From NCBI GenBank assembly GCA_022777455.1, contig JALFGI010000007.1, positions 1 to 6,521 of the forward strand: a stretch of 6,521 nucleotides of DNA, written 5' to 3'. A program made the translations under genes and the position numbers. Below the pieces are notes generated by a model. The model was not told the DNA's origin. It did no database searches and worked only from the letters and a program-made list of their open reading frames with translations. This document shows, piece by piece, positions 1 to 5,489 of the stretch (the stretch's first letter is position 1; each line of letters opens with the position of its first letter). This stretch comes from Clostridiales bacterium. Lineage in GTDB: Bacteria > Bacillota_A > Clostridia > Oscillospirales > Oscillospiraceae.

Positions 1-51
1 ACCCCCCTGTGCCCCGACTGCGTGAGGGACCGGATGGTGGAAATTGATTAG
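1..51 (+). CDS. 3' end of an unidentified upstream gene (partial)
   Basis: Frame 1 is open from the window edge to a TAG at 49-51 and gives 16 residues ending CPDCVRDRMVEID. The CPDC pair could be one half of a zinc-binding Cys4 site whose other half lies upstream of the window. Frame 3 is also open for a short way (stop at 45-47), so the frame choice rests on residue composition only. No function can be assigned. If real, it is the gene just before the packaging block, separated from it by about 295 nt of palindromic non-coding DNA. Confidence 0.4.
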   Translation, partial: TPLCPDCVRDRMVEID

Positions 52-88
52 TCAAATGCCGGTGCAGCAGTAGAAATGGAAGTTTGGC

Positions 89-311
89 GGTGGGTTGAAT
101 CGTCGACTGTTGGACGAATCCGTAGGGAACGGCCTGTGTGCCGTTCCCCATCCCCGATACGATCCGTATTGGGGTGAATGGCACAGTGTTCGTCAGCATC
201 GTACCATTCATCCGGGGGGCTCTGGGATGTTGGGCGGTGGCCGCTGCGCGGATGGAACGGCACGCAGGCCGTTCCCTACGAGATGGACGAACCGTTTGTC
301 GTCAACCCACC
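89..311. repeat. MITE/REP-like imperfect long palindrome upstream of the terminase genes
   Basis: Termini are a perfect 10-bp inverted repeat: GGTGGGTTGA at 89-98 and TCAACCCACC at 302-311. Inside, two inverted copies of a unit cgtagggaacggcctg(t/c)gtgccgttcc lie at 121-147 and 254-280. Each unit is itself a hairpin (GGGAACGGC 125-133 with GCCGTTCCC 140-148; GGAACGGC 254-261 with GCCGTTCC 268-275). A further hairpin sits at 152-174 (CCCCGATACG, loop ATC, CGTATTGGGG, one G-T pair), and a central pair TGAATGG 175-181 / CCATTCA 204-210 closes the apex. The hexamer TTTGGC occurs at 83-88, directly outside the left terminus, and again at 314-319, two bases outside the right terminus, suggestive of a target duplication. 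No transposase is encoded. The short ORFs crossing it are palindrome artefacts. It fills most of the 52-345 gap. Confidence 0.7.
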
Positions 312-330
312 AATTTGGCGCGGGAAAAGA

Positions 331-339
331 AAAGGAGGG
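331..339 (+). promoter_or_regulatory. Ribosome binding site fixing the GTG start of the small terminase-like gene
   Basis: AAAGGAGGG ends 6 nt before the GTG at 346. It lies just outside the right end of the palindromic element. It favours GTG 346 over the in-frame ATG at 178, which lies inside the palindrome and has no comparable site. Confidence 0.8.
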
Positions 340-345
340 AAACAG

Positions 346-708
346 GTGGAGGAAAATTGGGAGCGGGTGCAGCGTGTGGCGGGGCGGCTGCTGGACCGGC
401 TGGAGCAGGCGGCGGAGGAGCTGGACAAGGGCACCGTAGTGATTAAGGAAAAGAAAAAAACCGAGGACGGGGAGGAAATCCGGGAGGTGACAAAGCCCGG
501 GCGGAAGGGGATGGTGGATCGGGGCGGACTGAAGCAGCTCACGGGAGTTCTGAAGGATTTGCAGGATATCCTGACCTGGGACGGCAGTCTGGATGCCCGG
601 GAGCGGGAGGCCAGAATCCACAAGCTGGAGCAGGAGCTGAACCGGGAAAGCGCGGCGGAGGCCATCACCGTGGTGCTGGAAAAGGAGGCGCAGGACTATG
701 CCGGCTAA
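346..708 (+). CDS. Terminase small subunit-like protein (C-terminal-domain type, no visible HTH)
   Basis: This is a 120-residue, highly charged, mostly helical protein starting at GTG 346. Small terminase subunits bind the packaging site on phage DNA and hand it to the large subunit. The call rests on position (directly upstream of terL, overlapping it by 11 nt) and on resemblance, from memory, to the C-terminal half of Firmicutes phage small terminases: a helix with RLLDRLEQAAEELDK (about residues 13-27), a charged segment KEKKKTEDGEE, then a MVDRGGLKQLTGVLKDLQDIL stretch (about 56-76) and a Glu/Arg-rich helical tail. Those relatives normally begin with a helix-turn-helix DNA-binding domain, and none is visible here. 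The upstream sequence is palindromic non-coding DNA, so either the DNA-binding part is encoded elsewhere, was lost, or this is a shorter accessory packaging protein. A generic hypothetical protein remains possible. Confidence 0.6.
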   Translation: MEENWERVQRVAGRLLDRLEQAAEELDKGTVVIKEKKKTEDGEEIREVTKPGRKGMVDRGGLKQLTGVLKDLQDILTWDGSLDAREREARIHKLEQELNRESAAEAITVVLEKEAQDYAG

Positions 709-2122
709 AACGCTGATCATGCCCCGGCCCAATCCCAAGCAGCAAAAGGCTTTCCGGGAGCGGCACCGGTATGTGGGCTACGGCGGCGCCCGGGGCGGCG
801 GGAAGAGCTGGTTCGTCCGGTGGAAGGCGGTGCTGTTGTGCCTGCACCATCCGGGCATTAAGGTGCTCATCACCCGCCGAACCTACCGGGAGCTGTACAA
901 CAACCACATTGCCCCCCTGCAGTCTTTGCTTGCCGGTGTGGCCACCTACAACAAAGGAGAGAAAATCTTTTATTTCCCCAACGGCAGCACCATCACCTTC
1001 GGCTACTGCGACGGGGAGGACGACCTGGGCCAGTACCAGGGGGCGGAGTACGACGTGTGGTTCGCCGACGAGGCGGGGCAGTTCCAGGAAAGCTGGCTGA
1101 CCCAGATCGACGCCTGCGTCCGGGGCACCAACGATTTTCCCAAGCGCACCTACTACACCCTGAACCCCGGCGGGCCCAGCCACGGCTATTTCAAGCGGCT
1201 CTTCATCGACCGGCGGTTTACGGAGGACGAGTACCCGGAGGACTACGCCTTCATCCAGGCTCTGTGCACCGACAATCAGGCGCTGATGAAGCAGCAGCCG
1301 GAATACATGCGCTCTTTGGAGAAGCTGCCTCCCAAGCTCCGTCAGGCCTGGCTCTACGGCCGGTGGGACGTGTACGAGGGCCAGTTCTTCGAGGATTTCT
1401 TCGACCGGCCGGAGCACTACCGGGACCGGCGGTTCACCCATGTGATCGACCCCTTTGAAATTCCCGAGGACTGGAAAATCTACCGCTCCTTCGACTGGGG
1501 GTACCACCGCCCCTTCTCCTGCGGCTGGTGGGCGGTGGACTTTGACGGGGTGGTGTACCGCATCCTGGAGCTCTACGGCTGCACCGCTACCCCCAACGAA
1601 GGGGTGCGGTGGACCCCGGATCAGGTGTTTACCAAAATTCACCAGATCGAAACGGAGCACCGCTGGCTGGCGGGAAAACACATCCAGGGCATTGCCGACC
1701 CTGCCATCTGGGATGGAGAGACGGGAGAGAGCATCGCCCAGACCGCCGCAAGGCATCAGGTGTACTTCCAGCCCGGGGACCACAAGCGGCTGCCCGGCTG
1801 GATGCAGGTGCACTACCGGCTGAGCATGGACGAAGAAGGCTACCCCATGATGTACATCTTCAAAAACTGCAAGGCCTTCATCCGCACCCTCCCCCTGCTC
1901 CAGTATGACAAGACAAACGCCGAGGATGTGGACACCGACGGGGAGGACCATGTGGCGGACGAAACGCGCTACTTCTGTATGTCCAGGCCCATCCGGCCCA
2001 GGAACCGACCCACCGGGGATGGGTACGACAATTCTCCCCTGAAGCTCTTCCTGGATATTCCCAGGGAACAAATCAAAGCGGCCCCCAAGCGGCCGGGAAT
2101 GGAGATTATCAATGAAAAATGA
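698..2122 (+). CDS. terL: Phage terminase large subunit (packaging ATPase/nuclease)
   Basis: This 474-residue protein is the DNA-packaging motor: an N-terminal ATPase drives DNA through the portal and a C-terminal RNase H-like nuclease cuts the concatemer. Visible motifs are Walker A GGARGGGKS (residues 29-37), a conserved RRTYREL segment (60-66), Walker B VWFADE (120-125) with the catalytic Glu at 125, and a TLNPGG coupling motif (154-159). In the nuclease domain, candidate metal-binding acids are D266 in RSFDWGY, D334 in IADPAIWD, and D417/D421 in GEDHVADETRY. The length and motif order are those of a full Terminase_6-type large subunit. The start ATG 698 has AAAGGAGG at 681-688. It overlaps the upstream stop by 11 nt, and the portal start by another 11 nt, so the three genes are probably translationally coupled. 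No motif is missing and there is no frameshift. Confidence 0.96.
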   Translation: MPAKTLIMPRPNPKQQKAFRERHRYVGYGGARGGGKSWFVRWKAVLLCLHHPGIKVLITRRTYRELYNNHIAPLQSLLAGVATYNKGEKIFYFPNGSTITFGYCDGEDDLGQYQGAEYDVWFADEAGQFQESWLTQIDACVRGTNDFPKRTYYTLNPGGPSHGYFKRLFIDRRFTEDEYPEDYAFIQALCTDNQALMKQQPEYMRSLEKLPPKLRQAWLYGRWDVYEGQFFEDFFDRPEHYRDRRFTHVIDPFEIPEDWKIYRSFDWGYHRPFSCGWWAVDFDGVVYRILELYGCTATPNEGVRWTPDQVFTKIHQIETEHRWLAGKHIQGIADPAIWDGETGESIAQTAARHQVYFQPGDHKRLPGWMQVHYRLSMDEEGYPMMYIFKNCKAFIRTLPLLQYDKTNAEDVDTDGEDHVADETRYFCMSRPIRPRNRPTGDGYDNSPLKLFLDIPREQIKAAPKRPGMEIINEK

Positions 2123-3878
2123 AGAAACAATGGAACCGGTGATCGGGCAGGAGGCGGTCCGGCGGGCTCAGGTGATCCTGAACCGCTACAAGGAGGGCAA
2201 GGCCAACCTGGAGCGCCGGGTGGTGGACAACGAGCAGTGGTACAAGCTGCGCCACTGGGAATGTATGCGGGGCCACGGAAAGAATCAGGTGGAGCCCACC
2301 TCCGCCTGGCTCTTCAACGCCATCGCCAACAAGCATGCCGACGTGATGGACAATTTCCCCAGCCCCAACGTGCTCCCCCGGGAGGAGGGGGACAAGGCGG
2401 AGGCAAAGCTCCTCAGCTCCATCCTGCCCGTGGTGCTGGAGCAGAGCGAATTCGAGCAGGTGTACGACGAGGTGAACGACTACAAGCTGAAGGCCGGCAC
2501 CGGCATTTACGGCGTGTTCTGGGACCCCGGCGCCTCCGGCGGCCTGGGGGATGTGGCCATCCGGAAGGTGGACATCCTGAATCTGTTCTGGGAGAGCGGC
2601 ATCACGGACATCCAGCAATCGTCCAATGTGTTCCACGTCCGGCTGGAAAACAATGATGTTCTGGCAGCCCAGTACCCCCAGCTGGCCCACAAATTCGCCG
2701 GGCCGCCCATGGAGGAGGTGGGCAGCAAATACCTGTACGACGACCGGGTGGACACCACCGACAAGTCCGCTGTGGTGGACTGGTACTACAAAAAGCAGCT
2801 TGGGGGCCGGACGGTGCTCCACTACTGCAAATATGTGGGGGATACGGTGCTCTTCGCCACGGAGAATGATCCGGCGTATGCTGAGCGGGGGTGGTATGAC
2901 CATGGGCTGTATCCCTTCGTCTTTGACCCGCTGTTCCGCACGGCGGGCACCCCCTGCGGCTTCGGCTACATTGATGTGGCCAAAAGCGCCCAGGAGTACA
3001 TCGACCGGGGCAACCAGGCCATTCTGATGAACCTGCTGGTAAACGCCCGGCCCCGGCACTTCATCCGCAGCGACGGCGCGGTGAACGAGGAGGAGTACGC
3101 CGACCTGAGCCGGGATTTCGTCCACGTGGAGGGCGGCCTGGGCCAGGACAGTATCCTGCCCATCCAGAGCACGGGCTTAAGCGAAGTGTACCTGGCGGTG
3201 CTCAACAACAAGGTGGACGAATTGAAGGAGGTTACCGGCAACCGGGACATTTCCACCGGCGGCACCTCCAGCGGCGTCACCGCGGCCTCTGCCATTGCCG
3301 CTATGCAGGAGGCGGGCAGCAAGCTCAGCCGGGACAGCAACAAGGCGGCCTACCGGGCATTCCGGAAGGTGTGCCTGATGGTCATCGAGCTGATCCGCCA
3401 GTTCTATGCCCTGCCCCGGTGCTTCCGGATCCTGGGAGAGCAGGGCGCCATGGAATTCATTCAGTATTCCAACGCCGGACTGCAGCCTCAGAACCAGGGC
3501 ACCCGGATGGGAGTGGACCTGGGCACCCGGGTGCCCCTGTTCGACATCTCCGTGTCCGCCCAGAGGCAGAGCGCCTACTCCCGGATGAGCCAGAACGAAA
3601 TGGCCCTGCAGTTCTATTCCGCGGGATTTTTCGACCCCCGGAACGCCCAGCAGGCCCTGATCTGCATGGACATGATGGATTTCGATCGGAAGGAAATGGT
3701 GATGCAGCAGATTTCCCGGAATGCCCAGGCCTATCAGCAGACCCTGGCCATGATGCAGGAGGTCCTGGAGCCGGAGGAGCGGAAGTATCGCGCACCCCAG
3801 GCCCCCAAAGAGGCGCAGGAGCATTACACTGCCCGTACTGCCCGGCAGCGGGTGGCGGAGTCCACCGCGCCGGTGTAA
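2112..3878 (+). CDS. Phage portal protein
   Basis: This 588-residue protein forms the dodecameric ring at one capsid vertex through which DNA enters and leaves; it also docks the terminase and nucleates procapsid assembly. Assignment is from position between terL and the maturation protease, from length, and from recognisable segments: an N-terminal helical region with NEQWYKLRHW (about 40-49), a KAGTGIYGVFWDPG segment (127-140), and a strongly conserved stretch at 376-408 (GNRDISTGGTSSGVTAASAI followed by an AMQEAGSKLSRD helix), typical of P22/N4-like portal proteins from Firmicutes phages. The C-terminus is a Gln/Glu/Ala-rich helical tail. The ATG at 2112 is preceded by GGAG (2101-2104). 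An in-frame ATG at 2130 is an alternative start. The ORF is intact; the stop at 3876-3878 is followed after 13 nt by the protease gene. Confidence 0.9.
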   Translation: MKNEETMEPVIGQEAVRRAQVILNRYKEGKANLERRVVDNEQWYKLRHWECMRGHGKNQVEPTSAWLFNAIANKHADVMDNFPSPNVLPREEGDKAEAKLLSSILPVVLEQSEFEQVYDEVNDYKLKAGTGIYGVFWDPGASGGLGDVAIRKVDILNLFWESGITDIQQSSNVFHVRLENNDVLAAQYPQLAHKFAGPPMEEVGSKYLYDDRVDTTDKSAVVDWYYKKQLGGRTVLHYCKYVGDTVLFATENDPAYAERGWYDHGLYPFVFDPLFRTAGTPCGFGYIDVAKSAQEYIDRGNQAILMNLLVNARPRHFIRSDGAVNEEEYADLSRDFVHVEGGLGQDSILPIQSTGLSEVYLAVLNNKVDELKEVTGNRDISTGGTSSGVTAASAIAAMQEAGSKLSRDSNKAAYRAFRKVCLMVIELIRQFYALPRCFRILGEQGAMEFIQYSNAGLQPQNQGTRMGVDLGTRVPLFDISVSAQRQSAYSRMSQNEMALQFYSAGFFDPRNAQQALICMDMMDFDRKEMVMQQISRNAQAYQQTLAMMQEVLEPEERKYRAPQAPKEAQEHYTARTARQRVAESTAPV

Positions 3879-3891
3879 GGGAGGGACGGCA

Positions 3892-4233
3892 ATGATACTT
3901 GCCAGATTCTATTGCGGCGGCGACGGCAGCCTGCACATGCAGGCTCTGGGCCATGCCGGAGCGGGGCCCAGGGGACAGGACCTGGTGTGCGCCGGGGTGA
4001 GCACTCTGGCCGAGACTCTGGCCCGGGCGGTGGAGCGGCTGTACCACCAGGGAATGCTCCGGCGCTGCCCCAGGGTGGAGCTGTACGAGGGAAACGCGGA
4101 AATCATTGCCCAGCCCAAGGCGCGGTTCCGGAAGGAGACCGCCATGGTGTTCTGGACGGTGCAGAACGGCATCGCCGAGCTGGCCGCCGGTTTCCCGGGG
4201 AATGTGAAGCTGGAGGAAGCCATGCGGTTTTGA
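3892..4233 (+). CDS. Prp-like cysteine protease, probable capsid maturation protease
   Basis: This 113-residue protein resembles ribosomal-processing cysteine protease Prp (YsxB family), which in Firmicutes removes the N-terminal extension of ribosomal protein L27. Diagnostic features are GHAG with the putative catalytic His at 21 and GQDLVCAGVS with the putative nucleophile Cys at 33, the same 12-residue His-to-Cys distance and the same flanking GHA and VCA.VS motifs as cellular Prp. The C-terminal NVKLEEA fits the family's closing segment. Cellular prp sits between rplU and rpmA; neither is here. Instead it occupies the slot between portal and scaffold where phages usually carry their prohead protease. 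The ATG 3892 has AAGGGAGGG at 3877-3885, overlapping the portal stop. The downstream scaffold and capsid proteins carry Prp-type N-terminal motifs, supporting a capsid-processing role (inference). Cleavage of host L27 is an alternative or additional activity. Confidence 0.88.
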   Translation: MILARFYCGGDGSLHMQALGHAGAGPRGQDLVCAGVSTLAETLARAVERLYHQGMLRRCPRVELYEGNAEIIAQPKARFRKETAMVFWTVQNGIAELAAGFPGNVKLEEAMRF

Positions 4234-4236
4234 AGA

Positions 4237-4453
4237 AAATTGTAATTTGTAAAATTGATCGATATCCATTCCTGGCGGAATGGTCGATATACGCCGGGCG
4301 TTCGATATGTGTAACCACTCGAGATGCGCTGCGGCGCGAGGGGAATGGATATCCTATCGAATGCGGCAACGCTGCATATATCGATGCCGCAGGCAATATC
4401 GCATTTTGCCGGAGGCAAAATATATCGACAGATCCCCCGCTAAATTACAATTT
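4237..4453. repeat. CGATAT-punctuated hairpin array within a 12-bp inverted repeat
   Basis: The ends are a perfect 12-bp inverted repeat, AAATTGTAATTT (4237-4248) and AAATTACAATTT (4442-4453). GAAAAT occurs at 4235-4240 and 4454-4459, a possible but overlapping target duplication. Between them, small hairpins are separated by TCGATAT-type motifs (4260-4265, 4284-4290, 4302-4308, variant 4319-4325, then in the opposite orientation at 4355-4360, 4376-4385, 4396-4401 and 4421-4428). The hairpins are CCATTCC/GGAATGG 4266-4283, ACGC/GCGT 4291-4301, GTG/CAC 4309-4318, GCGC/GCGC 4326-4337, GCGGC/GCTGC 4363-4375 (one G-T pair), GCC/GGC 4386-4394 and TTTTGCC/GGCAAAA 4404-4420. The motif flips from TCGATAT to ATATCGA half way, so the whole array has an approximate dyad. 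The style matches intergenic repeats of Faecalibacterium-type genomes (recalled, not searched). It fills the gap between protease and scaffold without damaging either. Confidence 0.75.
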
Positions 4454-4467
4454 GAAAATGTCGATAC

Positions 4468-4475
4468 AAAGGAGG
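4468..4475 (+). promoter_or_regulatory. Ribosome binding site fixing the scaffold start
   Basis: AAAGGAGG lies 5 nt before ATG 4481. It lies just after the right arm of the hairpin array. The frame stays open upstream to an ATG at 4280, but that stretch is the hairpin array, so 4481 is the start. Confidence 0.85.
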
Positions 4476-4480
4476 AACAT

Positions 4481-5020
4481 ATGGAACAAACTTGGTTACA
4501 GCGCTTTTCGGAGGGCGCATCGGAGGGCGGCGCTTCCGATGCGGGCCAGGCGCCCGGGCTGCTGGAGCAGCAGCCGGAACAGGCGCCTGAGCAGGAGCAC
4601 CCGGAGGCCCCGGAGCGGGACCCCCTGGTGCAGCAGCACTGGCAGCGGGTGGACCGGATTTACAACCGGTGGATGAACCAGGCGGCGGAGCTGAAGCAGC
4701 TCTTCCCCGACTTCGACCTCCGGCAGGAGCTGGCGGATTCCCGGTTTGCCGGGATGCTGCTGTCCGGCGTGGACATTTCCAGCGCCTATCAGGCCCTCCA
4801 TGCCCGGGATATTCTTCCCGCCGCCATGGAGTACGCCGCCCGCACCGTCCAGGCCGGCATGGCGGCATCCCTGCGCACCGCCGGGAACCGTCCCGGTGAG
4901 AACGGCCTGGGAACAGGAGCGGCGGCGCTGGTGGGCAGAAACGTGTCCCGCATGACCCGGCAGGATTACGACAAGGTCTGCCGGATGGTGGAAAGGGGGG
5001 AACGGGTGAGCTTTGGTTAA
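4481..5020 (+). CDS. Scaffold-like capsid assembly protein
   Basis: This is a 179-residue protein directly upstream of the major capsid gene, the usual place of the scaffold, which guides capsid protein into procapsids and is later expelled or digested. It has a short N-terminus MEQTWLQRFSEGAS, then a low-complexity acidic Gln/Glu/Pro/Ala segment (about 13-47), a helical middle with QHWQRVDRIYNRWMNQAAEL (from about 50), an Ala-rich region, and a C-terminal stretch VSRMTRQDYDKVCRMVERGE ending VSFG. The acidic, disordered-plus-helical make-up and the basic RGERVSF-type tail fit scaffold-like proteins beside N4-gp56 capsid genes. Residues 5-10 (WLQRFS) resemble the Prp cleavage motif NLQFFA, suggesting that the neighbouring protease processes it. 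No enzymatic motif is visible. Scaffold function is inferred from context and composition. Confidence 0.72.
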   Translation: MEQTWLQRFSEGASEGGASDAGQAPGLLEQQPEQAPEQEHPEAPERDPLVQQHWQRVDRIYNRWMNQAAELKQLFPDFDLRQELADSRFAGMLLSGVDISSAYQALHARDILPAAMEYAARTVQAGMAASLRTAGNRPGENGLGTGAAALVGRNVSRMTRQDYDKVCRMVERGERVSFG

Positions 5021-5069
5021 GCGGTAAACCGAAAGAAACAGAAGTGCGTACCCTGCCACCGCCCCGGGA

Positions 5070-5426
5070 GAAATTGCTGTTTGTAACACCAATGGGACGG
5101 GAAAATACCTTCCCCCGGGGGTGGTGCTCCGCGCAGCGAATTCAAAATCTCAATGATTGCCGGTGGCAATCATACCATAATGAACAGGTGGCCCGGCGTA
5201 AGCCGGGTCGGATGAGGAACGGCGACGCAGTAGGGCAGGGAATGCACCCAAACAAAACGGATTAAGGATTCGGTTTTAACCTTTTTACGAAGTGCATCGG
5301 AATATTTCACATTTCGCCGTTCCTCGTCAGTCACCCAAATCGGTTCCGAAGTGCCGATTTGGATGACAGCTTCCCCCCGGGGGAAGCCATGGGCGCTGCC
5401 GCGCCAGTGCGTCAAACAACAATTTC
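5070..5426. repeat. Nested composite palindromic element between scaffold and capsid genes
   Basis: The outer arms are GAAATTGCTGTTTG (5070-5083) and CAAACAACAATTTC (5413-5426), matching as inverted repeats at 13 of 14 positions. Each arm then carries a cttccccc/ggggg block (5110-5121 and 5370-5386) about 26 nt further in. A second inverted pair lies inside: GATGAGGAACGGCGA (5211-5225) and TCGCCGTTCCTCGTC (5314-5328), 14 of 15. Local hairpins: ATGATTGCC/GGCAATCAT (5153-5173), CCCGGC/GCCGGG (5192-5207), CCAAATCGG/CCGATTTGG (about 5334-5362), CTTCCCC/GGGGAAG (5370-5386) and GGCGC/GCGCC (about 5392-5405). The 5021-5489 gap contains no convincing gene. The GGAACGGC core also occurs in the 89-311 element, hinting at a related repeat family. 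No transposase is present. Confidence 0.65.
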
Positions 5427-5475
5427 CCACTCCGTTCAGCGGCAAGCAGGAAAACCACAACAAAAATGGATTTAC

Positions 5476-5482
5476 AAAGGAG
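5476..5482 (+). promoter_or_regulatory. Ribosome binding site fixing the major capsid protein start
   Basis: AAAGGAG ends 7 nt before ATG 5490. An upstream in-frame ATG at 5466 would put this site inside the coding region and has no site of its own, so 5490 is preferred. Confidence 0.85.
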
Positions 5483-5489
5483 AAATGAT

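Noticed and set aside
178..345. Upstream ATG extension of the small terminase-like gene
   Set aside because: The extension runs through the palindromic element and lacks a ribosome binding site, whereas GTG 346 has a strong one.
665..2071. 468-codon open frame on the minus strand opposite terL
   Set aside because: It is a shadow of the high-GC, codon-biased terL gene. It has no family motif, is Val/Gly/Pro/His-rich, and lies opposite a gene with a full set of conserved motifs.
2109..3125. 338-codon minus-strand open frame opposite the portal gene
   Set aside because: Same cause: reverse complement of a GC-biased real gene, with low-information composition and no recognisable domain.
4260..4430. 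CRISPR-like array of CGATAT repeats
   Set aside because: The repeats are only 6-7 bp, change orientation, and the intervening sequences are self-complementary and of unequal length, unlike CRISPR spacers.
4280..4480. N-terminal extension of the scaffold gene from ATG 4280
   Set aside because: It translates the hairpin array. The AAAGGAGG at 4468-4475 clearly marks ATG 4481.
5044..5265. Possible 73-residue gene between scaffold and capsid
   Set aside because: No ribosome binding site, it crosses several arms of the palindromic element, and its product has no recognisable character.
5254..5286. Possible intrinsic terminator (AAAAC...GTTTT followed by CTTTTT)
   Set aside because: The stem is only about 5 A/T-rich base pairs with a long loop, and the T-run is separated from it; too weak to call.
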